Notes under the pieces: model-generated
Databases searched by the model: none
The model's input: only the letters and a program-made list of their open reading frames with translations
Told to the model about the DNA's origin: nothing
Source of the DNA: Myxococcota bacterium
Lineage (GTDB): Bacteria > Myxococcota_C > UBA6777
Length of the DNA: 22,500 nt
Assembly (NCBI GenBank): GCA_023150835.1
Contig: JAKLKB010000166.1
Location: forward strand, 1 to 22,500
Direction of reading: 5' to 3'
Made by a program: the position numbers and the translations under genes
In this document: positions 1-8,596 of the stretch, piece by piece
How positions within the stretch are numbered: position 1 is the first letter of the stretch
Layout: each line of letters opens with the position of its first letter

Positions 1-126
1 GTTTGTGATAAGAAGCCTCTGGTTTGTGATAAGAAGCCTCTGGTTTGTGATAAGAAGCCTCTGGTTTGTGATAAGAAGCCTCTGGTTTGTGATAAGAAGC
101 CTCTGGTTTGTGATAAGAAGCCTCTG
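1..126. repeat. 21-bp perfect tandem array (six copies, cut by the window edge)
   Basis: Six identical 21-bp units run head to tail from base 1 to 126, followed by the first four bases of a seventh unit. The array continues to the left of the window for an unknown distance. The unit is seven codons long; five of the six frames have no stop inside it. Frame 1 would read VCDKKPL repeated and then run to a TGA at 160-162, so this could be the 3' end of a gene with a heptapeptide repeat. It could equally be a non-coding minisatellite. There are no spacers, so it is not a CRISPR array. Confidence 0.95.
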
Positions 127-170
127 GTTTTTATCAAATCATACTTTTCGAATATCGTATGAAGAGTAAA

Positions 171-203
171 GAAGTTGACAAAACTTCGTCTTTGCGCTAT
201 CCA
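171..203 (+). promoter_or_regulatory. Possible promoter with a dyad over the -35 box
   Basis: A perfect TTGACA lies at 175-180, followed after 17 bp by the weak -10 candidate TATCCA (198-203). The -35 box is embedded in a perfect 6-bp dyad, GAAGTT (171-176) and AACTTC (182-187) around five bases, which could be an operator. It points towards the gene at 399 but is almost 200 bp upstream of it, with a repeat in between. This is a sequence-match inference only. Confidence 0.3.
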
Positions 204-262
204 AAGCGGAAGAGCCGTTTGTTTAGAAAGTGACGGAACGGCAAATTTGATATAAACAAATC

Positions 263-377
263 ATACGAAATCCGCCCGTTGCGTGATCGTAAAAATGTAG
301 GGGCAGCCCTCTGTGGATGCTCAACAATCGGGCGTCTACGCGCTCTATTTCGATCACAGATCACTCGGATGTCGTAT
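263..377 (+). repeat. Family A MITE-like repeat, copy A1
   Basis: This 115-bp element starts ATACGAAATCCG and ends CGGATGTCGTAT, so its ends form imperfect terminal inverted repeats. It closely matches 17051-17165 and 16935-17049 over the full length. Its internal hairpin (GGGCAGCC with its partner) is damaged in this copy. An open frame runs through it into the downstream gene, but that is chance. The 1-398 stretch has no convincing complete gene: it holds the tandem array, the possible promoter and this element. A further short inverted repeat, TATCAAAT (132-139) and ATTTGATA (245-252), brackets the segment between them. Confidence 0.85.
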
Positions 378-398
378 CAGATGACGAAGGAGTTTTTG

Positions 399-854
399 AT
401 GAAAATTGACAAGGATACGTTGGATCTTTCAGGTGTTGCGATCCGCAATCTTACAGAACAAGAAAAAAAGCGATTGAAGCGTGTTCGAGAGGGGTACACA
501 GAAAAAGCGAAAGATGTTCTTTTGGCTCTTTCTTCAAAACCGACATCGCTTCGTGTTCCGTCGGTGGATATTCCAGCGATGATCGTGGAAGCCGAGACAA
601 TCTTGCAATTGCAAAAAGCGCTGGCTTGGGTGACTGAAAAGCAAGAAGTTCTTGAAGAAACATTGCGTTGGAAGCAAGACCAACTCAAGAAGCAGATGGA
701 TCTTCTTTCGGACGTTGCCAAGCCGATGTCTACGCAAGAAGATCAGCTTGCGGGTATTTTTGCGGATTACTGGGATTTTTCTGCTGAACCTGCCAAAAAA
801 GCAGCGGTGACGCGCCGCAAAAAAAAGAGTGACTCTTCTCCTGATAATGCTTAG
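399..854 (+). CDS. Small helical protein of unknown function
   Basis: This 151-residue protein is not one I recognise. The chosen start is the ATG at 399, preceded six bases away by AAGGAG (387-392). The open frame reaches back to about 279, but that part lies in repeat A1. The protein is soluble, with no signal peptide or membrane segment. Its middle (about residues 60-120) is rich in E, K, L and Q and should form long helices or a short coiled coil (for example QEVLEETLRWKQDQLKKQ). The C-terminus is a basic, disordered-looking tail containing RRKKKSD. It is probably co-transcribed with the thioesterase gene that follows after about 55-70 bp. The context does not reveal a role. Confidence 0.8.
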   Translation: MKIDKDTLDLSGVAIRNLTEQEKKRLKRVREGYTEKAKDVLLALSSKPTSLRVPSVDIPAMIVEAETILQLQKALAWVTEKQEVLEETLRWKQDQLKKQMDLLSDVAKPMSTQEDQLAGIFADYWDFSAEPAKKAAVTRRKKKSDSSPDNA

Positions 855-908
855 TTCTCCGACGAGCGGCGTCTATTCTTTGAAGTGGACGAGCCTTGAC
901 ACGGGTGG

Positions 909-1385
909 ATGGGCATTGAAGCAATGAGTATCACGCGAGAAGAATTGATCGAAACCATCATGTACTATTTCAACGAGCATATCCCTTTTAACAAGCTGGT
1001 TGGGATCGTGGTGGATGAAGTATCGACGGAAGAAGTGGTCTTACGCTTTGCGATGAAGCCAGATCTGGTGGGGAATACGTTCAAAGGCATCTTGCATGGC
1101 GGTGTGACTTCGACGGTGTTGGATGTGGCGGGTGGTTTGGTGGCGATGATCAACGCGATCGATCGGGTGTTTCAAAGCGATCCATCGTTGATCCAAGAGA
1201 AGATGAGCAAGATCGGGACGATCGATATGCGTGTGGATTATTTGCGACCGGGTTATGGGAACGAATTCACTGCTCGGGCCAAGGTTATCCGTCACGGAAA
1301 AAAGATCGCCGTCACGCGGATGGAGTTGCGCAACGAACAAGGCGAAGAGATCGCTTTGGGGACGGCCACGTATCTGGTGGGCTAG
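909..1385 (+). CDS. YigI-like hotdog-fold acyl-CoA thioesterase (PaaI/4HBT superfamily)
   Basis: This 158-residue protein should hydrolyse acyl-CoA thioesters in the cytoplasm. The hotdog signature is clear: ILHGGVTSTVLDVAGG at residues 61-76, with the HGG loop (H63) and D72 where PaaI-type enzymes have their active site. The C-terminal half resembles Escherichia coli YigI as I recall it, in the GTIDMRVDYLRPG stretch and the ending ATYLVG. YigI is reported to act on medium- and long-chain acyl-CoA; the substrate here is inferred from that resemblance. The start could be the ATG at 909 or the one at 924 (153 residues); neither has a strong ribosome site. The gene lies between 399-854 and 1416-3236 on the same strand with short gaps, so the three probably share a transcript. 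Confidence 0.88.
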   Translation: MGIEAMSITREELIETIMYYFNEHIPFNKLVGIVVDEVSTEEVVLRFAMKPDLVGNTFKGILHGGVTSTVLDVAGGLVAMINAIDRVFQSDPSLIQEKMSKIGTIDMRVDYLRPGYGNEFTARAKVIRHGKKIAVTRMELRNEQGEEIALGTATYLVG

Positions 1386-1415
1386 GCTTTGCTGATCGAT
1401 AGAAGGGAGTTGCCG

Positions 1416-3236
1416 ATGGTGGGGATGCGTTCTTGGCTGATTCTTGGATTGTTGGGTTGGTTGGGCTTGGGCTTGCTTCGTTGCGTGCCTGTCGGGGTGG
1501 ACGAGCCTTCAGGCGAGTTGGTGGTGATCGGGGAGGGGGTGGGCCGAGATACAGTCACTACGCAGGAGATATCGTCATCGCAAGAAGATACATCGAACGA
1601 GCCTGTTGCGAGCGATCAGGCTAATGATGCGGCAGAACAAGAATCCCTGCCTACGGAAGATTCCGTCGCAGAAGGAACACTTGTGGATGGTTCTTCGGTG
1701 GAGGGAGTTGTGCCAGAAGAACGTGCTTCGCAAGAGGCCGCGCCGCTGGAAGCCTCGGAGGATGGGGGATCTTCCGAGGTTTCGGTTGTAGAAAAGAACT
1801 CTCCTGAGGCTGCGGAGCCGATGCCTGAGCCGACAGTCGAACGCCTTGCAGCGTGTCGAAGTGCCGATGGCAAGGACTTGTGCGATGATGGGAATGCTTG
1901 CAATGGCGTGGAGCGTTGTGAGGATCGGACAGGCCAGTGCATCGCAGGAAAGCCGATGGTTTGTGATGATGGCGATGACTGTAACGGAACGGAGACGTGT
2001 GATCCAAAGCTTGGGAAGTGCGTTGCTGCGTCATCGTGGGTGTGTCCGATCGCACCGAGCGAATGCAATCAGACGGGAGGCGCAGGGCAGCCTGTGGCGG
2101 GGCGGGTGGTTTCGTTTCAACCTGTGGGCGGGTTTCGTTTGCGTGATCTCGAACAATGGTCGTCTTCTGAGCAGATCGCCGATCAGATCGCGGCACATCC
2201 GAGCGTTGCAAAAGTGGCGTTGTCTGCGGTGTTGCAAGATCTCAATCGTTCGGGGAGCAAAGTGAGCGCGATCAACGGTGTTTCTTGTCTTGCGCGGGGC
2301 TATTCGTGGGAGAGCGGGGACAATGCGGTGGCGTATTGGTATCCCCAAGGTCTGACGGGGAGTGCTTCGGCCAACAGCACAGGAAAAGTGGATGGAAAGA
2401 GCGTATTGATCGCCAGTTGGTATCACAAACCCGAAGAAGACAGCAGCACCACCGTCAACAAAGGTGTGCGGGTGAGCATCGTGGACAGCAGCAACCAAGC
2501 GGCGTGGCCGTATCGCCACGCTTTGTTGGTTGAGCCGATGATGAGCAACGGCAAGCCGAGTTATCGACCGATCGAGATCCATGCAGGAGGGATGGCATGG
2601 TTTGGAAATTATCTCTATGTGGCGGATACTTCAAAGGGCTTTCGGGTCTTTGATCTGCGGCGGATCTTGCGCGTGCAGACAGACGATAACAACGCCATCG
2701 GATACGTTGCTGCAAAAGACGAATATCACGGCTTTGGATACAGATATGTGATCCCCCAAGTGAATCTTTACACGCGCTGCTCAGGGTCGTGTTGTGTGCG
2801 CTTTTCTTTTGCTTTCATGGCGGTCTCTGCGCAAAGTCCGTCGCTTTTGTCAGGAGAATACACCAACGTCAATACCAACGCTCGGTTGCATCGTTGGCGT
2901 TTGGACCCCACGAGCGGAAAGCTGGTGGTCAAGAACCGAACAGCCGTTGCGACGGAGATCTTGTTTCCGGGCGTGATCAAGATGCAAGGAGCCGCCATCG
3001 AAGGAACGCGGATCTGGGTATCGAGCAGTCAGCCCAAAAACAGCTCCCCCACTTCGCCCGGGAGCCTGTACACGGGCATGATCGGCGGTGCGATAGCGAC
3101 TTATCGTTATCCGTACCCGCCCGAAGATATGCACCTTTCCCACACCGACGACCTGCTGTGGAGTCAAACTGAAAACCCCAACAGTCGGTATGTTTACGCG
3201 ATCCAACATACGCGCCTTGGTAGCGCCTGTCCGTAG
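1416..3236 (+). CDS. Secreted or lipid-anchored Cys-repeat protein, myxobacterial type
   Basis: This 606-residue protein starts at ATG 1416, six bases after AAGGGAG (1403-1409); an in-frame TTG at 1389 lies before that site. A hydrophobic N-terminus (about residues 5-22) ends in LLRC, which resembles a lipobox but has R at -1, so lipidation is uncertain. Residues about 35-150 are an acidic, Ser/Glu-rich linker. Then come two cysteine-rich units around CDDGNACNGVERC and CDDGDDCNGTETC, a pattern common in exported Myxococcota proteins. The remaining ~400 residues hold beta-rich stretches such as HAGGMAWFGNYLYVADTSKG that suggest a propeller. I know of no enzymatic function. It is the last gene of the three-gene run and is followed by a terminator-like hairpin. 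Confidence 0.8.
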   Translation: MVGMRSWLILGLLGWLGLGLLRCVPVGVDEPSGELVVIGEGVGRDTVTTQEISSSQEDTSNEPVASDQANDAAEQESLPTEDSVAEGTLVDGSSVEGVVPEERASQEAAPLEASEDGGSSEVSVVEKNSPEAAEPMPEPTVERLAACRSADGKDLCDDGNACNGVERCEDRTGQCIAGKPMVCDDGDDCNGTETCDPKLGKCVAASSWVCPIAPSECNQTGGAGQPVAGRVVSFQPVGGFRLRDLEQWSSSEQIADQIAAHPSVAKVALSAVLQDLNRSGSKVSAINGVSCLARGYSWESGDNAVAYWYPQGLTGSASANSTGKVDGKSVLIASWYHKPEEDSSTTVNKGVRVSIVDSSNQAAWPYRHALLVEPMMSNGKPSYRPIEIHAGGMAWFGNYLYVADTSKGFRVFDLRRILRVQTDDNNAIGYVAAKDEYHGFGYRYVIPQVNLYTRCSGSCCVRFSFAFMAVSAQSPSLLSGEYTNVNTNARLHRWRLDPTSGKLVVKNRTAVATEILFPGVIKMQGAAIEGTRIWVSSSQPKNSSPTSPGSLYTGMIGGAIATYRYPYPPEDMHLSHTDDLLWSQTENPNSRYVYAIQHTRLGSACP

Positions 3237-3278
3237 ATAGGACAGTGGTGGGGCTTGTTTTCGGTTCAAGAGAGGGGT

Positions 3279-3397
3279 GATATCCGAGAGAAGTGTACAC
3301 AAAAGGTAGGTGCGATCTGCTGTAAGCGCCCTGTTGTCGGGCAGCCACAGGGGGCTGCCCCTACGTTTTTCGATCACACGATGGGCGGATTTCGTAT
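3279..3397 (-). repeat. Family A MITE-like repeat, copy A5 (reverse)
   Basis: On the minus strand this copy starts ATACGAAATCCGCCC (ending at base 3397) and its far end retains GATATCCGAG (3279-3288). The middle holds the intact GGGCAGCC/GGCTGCCC hairpin. It begins about 40 bp after the stop of the Cys-repeat gene and abuts repeat B1 on the right. Together A5 and B1 fill nearly all of the 328-bp gap between 3237 and 3564; no gene is visible there. Confidence 0.8.
3339..3370 (+). terminator. Terminator-like hairpin inside repeat A5
   Basis: GGGCAGCC (3339-3346) pairs perfectly with GGCTGCCC (3353-3360) across a six-base loop, followed five bases later by TTTTT (3366-3370). It points the right way to end transcription of the gene that stops at 3236. 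The T-tract is short and slightly distant, so efficiency is uncertain. Confidence 0.5.
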
Positions 3398-3399
3398 GG

Positions 3400-3561
3400 C
3401 GCAGTGTCCCAAAAAAGCCGTGTTCGCGCTCCTTCGAGCGACAGCGTCGTTGGTTTGAAAAACGGTGATCTCTTCGCCGATACGGGGTCAAGGGGCCAAT
3501 GGTCTATGGCGGGGTTTGGTACCTCGTCCCACAAAAACCATCCAAATGCGTAAGTCCTATC
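3400..3561 (-). repeat. Family B MITE-like repeat, copy B1 (reverse)
   Basis: The reverse complement of this segment matches 9029-9193 along most of its length. Shared blocks include GCCCCTTGACCCCGT, TTTTTCAAACCAAC and GCGAACACGGCTTTTTTGG. One end is TGCGTAAGTCCTATC (3547-3561), which stops only three bases from the stop codon of the S9 peptidase gene (3565-3567). At the other end only the TGCG core of the inverted repeat remains, and it abuts repeat A5. Confidence 0.8.
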
Positions 3562-3564
3562 GGA

Positions 3565-5532
3565 TCAAGAGAACAGGACGTGTTCTTTCAAGAAGGCCAT
3601 GAGTTCGCGGTAATAGGCGAGGATGGTTTCGGATCTTCGCCAGCCGTGCCCTTCGCCCTCGAATAGTCGGTAGATATGGGGGACGCCACGGGCTTTGAGG
3701 GCTTGAGCGATCGATTCGGATTGATCGGGCGGGACGACGCGATCTTCGCTACCTTGGAAGATGGCGATCGGATCTTGGATCTTGTGGGCATGAAAGAGCG
3801 GAGACCATGCGCGGTAGCGATCGGCGGCTTGGGGGAGAGGGCCGATCAGGGAATCGAGATAGTGGGATTCAAACTTGTGTGTATCGGCGGCCAAGGTGAA
3901 GAGGTTGGAGACTCCGAATAGGCAAACGCCCGCCCGAAACAACTTGGGGTGGTGGATTAGGGCATTGAGTACTGTATAACCTCCCGCACTTCCGCCTCGA
4001 ATGATCAAGCGGGTGGGATCGCCCAAGCCTTGATCGATCAAGGCTCTTGCGCCACCTGCGGCGTCTTCAACATCCAACGCGCCCCATTGTTGGCGCAAGG
4101 CGTTTCGATAGGTCTTTCCGTAGCCTGTGCTGCCGCGATAATTGACGGCCAACATCCCGAAGCCTCGGCTTGTAAAGAAGGCGGTATCTGCTGAATAAGA
4201 AGCGATGCGTTGCGCGGTAGGGCCACCGTGTATGTCGACAAGTACGGGGGGCAAGCCTTCACCTTCGCAAGTGGCGGAAGCAGGAGCGTAATACAAGCCG
4301 AAGACTTGGGTGCCGTCAGGAGCCGACCAAGAGATCGGTTTGGGCGTGGGCAAAGCGTCTTCTGTGAAGCGTTCACCGCTGGCGCGGCGCAAGATCAGCG
4401 GTTTCATGGGGGAAAGGGTGGGTTCGCGCTCTCCGTCTGCGGAAAAGGGAGATCTTTCGGGGCTTGTGTAAGGTGAGGTGTCTGCATCGGTGCGCTCCGC
4501 AGCGGGCCACGAAAAGACCACGACGCGCTGCGAGATCTGCGCAGAGGACACCAAACACGCGACCTGTGCGCGAGATGCCGATGTGACGGGCTGCATCAAA
4601 GCGGTGTAGGGGCTTTCGATCGCAAGACAGACGCCGCTTTGGATATCGCAACGCCACAGCGAACCGACGCCTTGATCGTTGCGCAAAAACAAGATCTCGC
4701 GGCTGTCATGCGACCAAGCATACGTGCGCATCCCTTGGCCCCAAGCAGGCTCGATCAAGGTGCATCCAAGATCCAGCAACACCCGCCATTCCCCCGCTTC
4801 GAGGTCATACAACACCAACTGATCCCACTCGCCTTCGTTGATCAGATAGCTGAGATAACGGCCATCAGGCGAAAAACTTGGTTGAAAAACAGGGGTGCCT
4901 TTTCCTCCCGCGATCAAAGTGATATCGCTGCTGTCCGTTCCTGACGCATCGACGTGAGCGATCATCAGGCGGCAGCCATCCCACGGCATATTGGGATGAT
5001 CCCATTCGACCCACGAAACCGTCGCCCCATCCGCATGGATCGTCGGCTGCATATAAAAGTCGGCTCCTGAAAACAATCGATACGGCCAACGTCGGCCTTC
5101 GATATCCACCGTCGCAAGGCAATCTTTGCCCTCATAAGAATGAACATACAGCACCCACCGACCCAACGGATCGATCACAGGTGACGCTGCCGAACCAAAG
5201 GCAGGTGTTAAGGCCCAAGGTGCGCCCGCTTCGATGCGTTGGGCATACAAACGCCCGCTCTTTTCGGCATACACCACATGCCCATGTAGCGCGTCGAAGT
5301 CGCCCCCGCCGTATCCGACACCTGCCCGCACATGGTGTTCTTCCGTCAGATCGTGCGGTGCATCGTCCAAGGCACACCCGACCAAGACTCCCCGATCAGA
5401 ACGCTCTTCGAGCCACACCAACGTATCACTCGAACCATCCCAGCGCAGATCACGAAAACGCAGGCTTTGTGACAAGGCTTCCGCCGAGATCGGACTGGAC
5501 CACAGACCATAAGGAACTTTTTGTTTTGACAT
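3565..5532 (-). CDS. S9 family prolyl oligopeptidase-type peptidase
   Basis: This 655-residue serine peptidase would cleave small peptides. The N-terminal ~390 residues look like the beta-propeller that gates S9 enzymes, and the C-terminal ~260 form the alpha/beta-hydrolase. The catalytic triad is visible: S515 in GGSAGGYTV, D597 in QGSEDRVVPP, H629 in EGEGHGW. HGGPTAQ near residue 435 is the expected oxyanion-side motif. This layout fits the S9C acylaminoacyl-peptidase / dipeptidyl-aminopeptidase group. I chose the ATG at 5532, with AAAGG upstream and a length typical of the family; a GTG at 5634 would add a basic 34-residue extension. No signal peptide is seen, so it is probably cytoplasmic. 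It follows threonine synthase on the same strand by about 120 bp. Codon use changes along the gene (see findings). Confidence 0.92.
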   Translation of the reverse strand: MSKQKVPYGLWSSPISAEALSQSLRFRDLRWDGSSDTLVWLEERSDRGVLVGCALDDAPHDLTEEHHVRAGVGYGGGDFDALHGHVVYAEKSGRLYAQRIEAGAPWALTPAFGSAASPVIDPLGRWVLYVHSYEGKDCLATVDIEGRRWPYRLFSGADFYMQPTIHADGATVSWVEWDHPNMPWDGCRLMIAHVDASGTDSSDITLIAGGKGTPVFQPSFSPDGRYLSYLINEGEWDQLVLYDLEAGEWRVLLDLGCTLIEPAWGQGMRTYAWSHDSREILFLRNDQGVGSLWRCDIQSGVCLAIESPYTALMQPVTSASRAQVACLVSSAQISQRVVVFSWPAAERTDADTSPYTSPERSPFSADGEREPTLSPMKPLILRRASGERFTEDALPTPKPISWSAPDGTQVFGLYYAPASATCEGEGLPPVLVDIHGGPTAQRIASYSADTAFFTSRGFGMLAVNYRGSTGYGKTYRNALRQQWGALDVEDAAGGARALIDQGLGDPTRLIIRGGSAGGYTVLNALIHHPKLFRAGVCLFGVSNLFTLAADTHKFESHYLDSLIGPLPQAADRYRAWSPLFHAHKIQDPIAIFQGSEDRVVPPDQSESIAQALKARGVPHIYRLFEGEGHGWRRSETILAYYRELMAFLKEHVLFS

Positions 5533-5655
5533 CTTTGTGCCTTTCTTTCTTCGAGCTTCAGACGCGGAGGCCGATCGAACGGGTGACGAATCCAGCCTCG
5601 AATCACTCGGATGTTTCGAGGTCTTGTGTTTCACTGCTTCGATCGGTCTGTGCTA

Positions 5656-6999
5656 TCAGACGCGGAAGGTGTCGCGGAGGTATTGGGAAAAGGCTTCATA
5701 GGAAGCGTTGATCGAAGTGAAGGATTCTTCGCCGAGCAACGCGGCTTCGATGGCGGGTGGGAGAGGCGGATCGATGCCCAAGATCGCTTGCATCGCTTCG
5801 GGGAATTTGGCGGGGTGCGCGGTTTCGACGACCAATGTCGGGCAGGATGCGCCGTGTCGTTGGCGATATCGCTGCATTCCACACCATGCAACCGCTCCGT
5901 GTGGCTCAAGCAGGATGCCTTCAGACCACGCACTACGCATCGCTGCTGCGGTGTCTGGGTCGCTCACGCTGGTGGAAAAGAAATCTCTTTGGAGTGCAAG
6001 CATCTCGGGTGACTTGTGGATCTGCCCGATCTCGTCCATCTGTCCGTCATAAACGGACACCACACGCGCAAGATTCGAGGGATGTCCAACATTCATCGCA
6101 TTGGATAAACAATTGCGCGAAGGGACGATCTTTTCGTATCGTCCTGTCTGCAAAAAGCGGGGGAACTCGTCATTTTCGTTGACGGCAGCCACGAGATGAC
6201 GCAGCGGCACGCCGCATCTTCGGGCGATCCAAGCGCCCATGATGTTGCCAAAGTTTCCACACGGTACGACCACGCTGATCTCGCCCTGTCCTTGGGTGAT
6301 CTGCGCCCATGCGTAGGCGTAATACACGCTTTGCGGTAACAAACGCCCGATGTTGATCGAATTGGCCGAAGACAAGGGCAGAGAAGAAAAGGTTGGATCG
6401 GAAAAAGCGCGTTTGACGAAGGCTTGGCAATCATCAAACTTGCCGTCCACCGCCACACAGCGGATGTTTCCGTTGAGCGTGGTCATCAGCTTGCGTTGGC
6501 GGAGGCTCACCTCGGTTTCGGGAAACAAGACCACCACTTCGATGCCCGGGACACCATAAAAGGCGTGTGCGATCGCGCTGCCTGTATCTCCCGATGTTGC
6601 GGTCAAGATCAAGAGTTCGCGGCCTTCTTGTTCCAAAAACCGTGACATCATGCGCGCCATCGCTCGGGCGGCAAAGTCCTTAAACGAGGCGGTGGGGCCT
6701 TGATCGAGACGCAGCAGAAAACGCCCCGATCCCGCCTCTTCGATCGGTATGGGAAAAGGGTAAGCTTCTTCACACAACGAAGCCAACGCATCGGACGGCA
6801 GATCGGCTCCGACAAAGGGCTTCAAGATATCGTGCGCCAACGCCGCATAAGACAAGGACGGCCATGTGGCCCGTTCCTCCGCTGAAAACGTCGGATATTC
6901 GGTGGGTAGATACAATCCGCGATCGGGGGCTTGGCCTGCAAGCAGCGCCTCCCGAAACGAGACGAGGGGCGATTGAAGATTGGTGCTGCGATAGCGCAT
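5656..6999 (-). CDS. thrC: Threonine synthase
   Basis: This 447-residue PLP enzyme converts O-phosphohomoserine to threonine, the last step of threonine synthesis. The PLP lysine is K107 in GPTASFKDFAAR. TATSGDTGSA (about residues 133-142) is the phosphate- and substrate-binding signature, and VPCGNFGNIMGAW follows in the second half. N-terminal features (RGLYLP near residue 27) and length match the longer bacterial class rather than the short one. The ATG at 6999 is preceded by AAGGAA about nine bases upstream. It is transcribed away from the 7118 gene across a 118-bp gap that must hold both promoters. No other threonine genes are in the window, so the S9 peptidase neighbour is probably not functionally linked. 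Confidence 0.96.
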   Translation of the reverse strand: MRYRSTNLQSPLVSFREALLAGQAPDRGLYLPTEYPTFSAEERATWPSLSYAALAHDILKPFVGADLPSDALASLCEEAYPFPIPIEEAGSGRFLLRLDQGPTASFKDFAARAMARMMSRFLEQEGRELLILTATSGDTGSAIAHAFYGVPGIEVVVLFPETEVSLRQRKLMTTLNGNIRCVAVDGKFDDCQAFVKRAFSDPTFSSLPLSSANSINIGRLLPQSVYYAYAWAQITQGQGEISVVVPCGNFGNIMGAWIARRCGVPLRHLVAAVNENDEFPRFLQTGRYEKIVPSRNCLSNAMNVGHPSNLARVVSVYDGQMDEIGQIHKSPEMLALQRDFFSTSVSDPDTAAAMRSAWSEGILLEPHGAVAWCGMQRYRQRHGASCPTLVVETAHPAKFPEAMQAILGIDPPLPPAIEAALLGEESFTSINASYEAFSQYLRDTFRV

Positions 7000-7117
7000 T
7001 CGCTCTTGTTCCTTTTTTATCGGATCGGTGTGACTGTGATGGTTTGATGGGGTCTTGCAGTTTCAAATAGAACAGGCAATCCTAGGGGCGTGACAAGACG
7101 CATAGAGGATCCATCGT

Positions 7118-8554
7118 ATGTTTGCAACTGCCCAAACAATCTCCCTTTTGGACCTTGCTTTCCAAGGCCCGCTCCACATCGGTTATAGCCTTGCTCTCTT
7201 GTTGTACGGAGCGTTTGCGGGTGTTTGGTTTGTGCGGCGCTTCCGCCATGACCGACAACAAATACAGGCGTCCGTTGAACAAGCACAAGCCACCCTCCAA
7301 CGCCTGCAACAAACTTCTGTCCCGATCGATGCGGCTGCATGGCCCGCATTTTTGCGTGAACACAAACTGTACGAACTGGCTGCAACGCTGGAATCGGGAC
7401 CCTCTTCTGCGACGCTGGAAACCCAGTCTGTGCGTTGGCTTGCACGCACGTCTGCTGACCCCCCCGTCAGTCCGCCGTCATCGTTGCTACCGCCTGCATT
7501 TTTTGTCGCGTTGGGCGTCTTGGGGACGCTGTGGGGGGCGCTGTCTTCGACTTCGCAGACGTGGATGTTTGCGCTGTGGCCCTCGGTCTGCGGGCTTTGT
7601 GTAGCGCTGATCGCCAGCCTGTTCGAGCGCGGGCTTCAATACACACACCAACGCCTTTTGCAACAACACCAAGAAGCCGCTGCCCAACGCCGCGCTTGGA
7701 TTGATCAAGTGATCTTGCCCCAACTACCGAATCTTCGCCGTTCGCGTGGTGTTCATGCACTCGAACATCTCCAACGCACGCTCTCGCAATTTATCGAAGC
7801 GCAGTCTGCCTCGTCGCCTTCGGAGGTGTGGGCTTCCTTGGCTCAACGGCAAGAGCAAACCCAACAAAAGCTTGAGCAGATCCTCCAATCCCTTCAATCT
7901 CTTCAGACCTTACCGCAGATCCTTCAAGGTTGGAGTACGCCTTTTGAGCGGGTCGAGCAAAGCCTTGAGGCGTGGTGCGCGACTCTCGATGGCATGGATG
8001 AAAAATTACAACGATTCTCTCGCGTCCTTGCGGAAGGTCTCGAACCGATCGCCCACAGCGAGCGGCTGCTAAGCGAGCGCATCGCCGCGCTCAGTCGGCA
8101 TTATGTCGCGCTGAGCGATATGCTCGAACGCATCGAACAACACGAACGCTTGCTCCCACAACGCACCGCTGATCTACTCAAGCTCTCCCTGCGGCCCGCA
8201 CACCAACTCCTCCAACGCGCAAGCCTCAGTCTTGTCGGGCTTCTTGAACAGTCGCTGAATCAACAAACGCGTGAACGAGAAGGCTGGCGCCGATTGATGG
8301 GCGAGATGAATGAGCGATTGAACAGCTTTGATCGTTTGACCCACGCTTACGAGAAAATGAACCACGAACTCAGCAGCGTGGCCGATACCCTCACCGAACT
8401 CTCGACACAGATCCGCTTTCGCCCGATCATCCCGACCCTCAACCAACAAGACACACAAAACATCAATGAAGCCCTCGAAACAGAGATCGAACAACTTCTC
8501 AACGATGGCTTCCGCGATCTGCAAGTGCCTCCCCCCTCGCAAGAGCCTTCTTAG
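7118..8554 (+). CDS. MotA/TolQ/ZorA-like membrane protein with long coiled-coil tail
   Basis: This 478-residue protein starts at ATG 7118, nine bases after GAGG. Three membrane segments are visible at about residues 21-40, 124-143 and 148-168. The second carries LGVLGTLWGAL (132-142) and the third WPSVCGLCVALIASLFERG (154-172). These match the paired pore helices of MotA/TolQ/ExbB proton channels, with a small polar residue (S156) where the family has a key Thr/Ser. From about 180 to 440 the protein is rich in Q, E, L and R and should be a very long coiled coil; the end is a short Pro/Ser tail. Long tails of this kind occur in ZorA of Zorya anti-phage systems. No MotB/ZorB/TolR-type partner lies next to it; the next gene encodes a TerB-like protein. 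Family assignment is good, function is inferred. Confidence 0.72.
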   Translation: MFATAQTISLLDLAFQGPLHIGYSLALLLYGAFAGVWFVRRFRHDRQQIQASVEQAQATLQRLQQTSVPIDAAAWPAFLREHKLYELAATLESGPSSATLETQSVRWLARTSADPPVSPPSSLLPPAFFVALGVLGTLWGALSSTSQTWMFALWPSVCGLCVALIASLFERGLQYTHQRLLQQHQEAAAQRRAWIDQVILPQLPNLRRSRGVHALEHLQRTLSQFIEAQSASSPSEVWASLAQRQEQTQQKLEQILQSLQSLQTLPQILQGWSTPFERVEQSLEAWCATLDGMDEKLQRFSRVLAEGLEPIAHSERLLSERIAALSRHYVALSDMLERIEQHERLLPQRTADLLKLSLRPAHQLLQRASLSLVGLLEQSLNQQTREREGWRRLMGEMNERLNSFDRLTHAYEKMNHELSSVADTLTELSTQIRFRPIIPTLNQQDTQNINEALETEIEQLLNDGFRDLQVPPPSQEPS

Positions 8555-8596
8555 CCCTCTTGCCACCGCGTCTTGCGATCGCCAAAGGAGTGAGCC

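Noticed and set aside
1-126. CRISPR array
   Set aside because: Units are contiguous and identical with no spacers, and no cas genes are present.
279-398. N-terminal extension of the 399 gene
   Set aside because: These bases are part of repeat A1, and a good AAGGAG sits just before the ATG at 399.
3400-3561. Integron attC or phage attachment sites in the repeats
   Set aside because: No integrase gene and no attC-type core pairs were found; the inverted ends fit a transposon-like element better.
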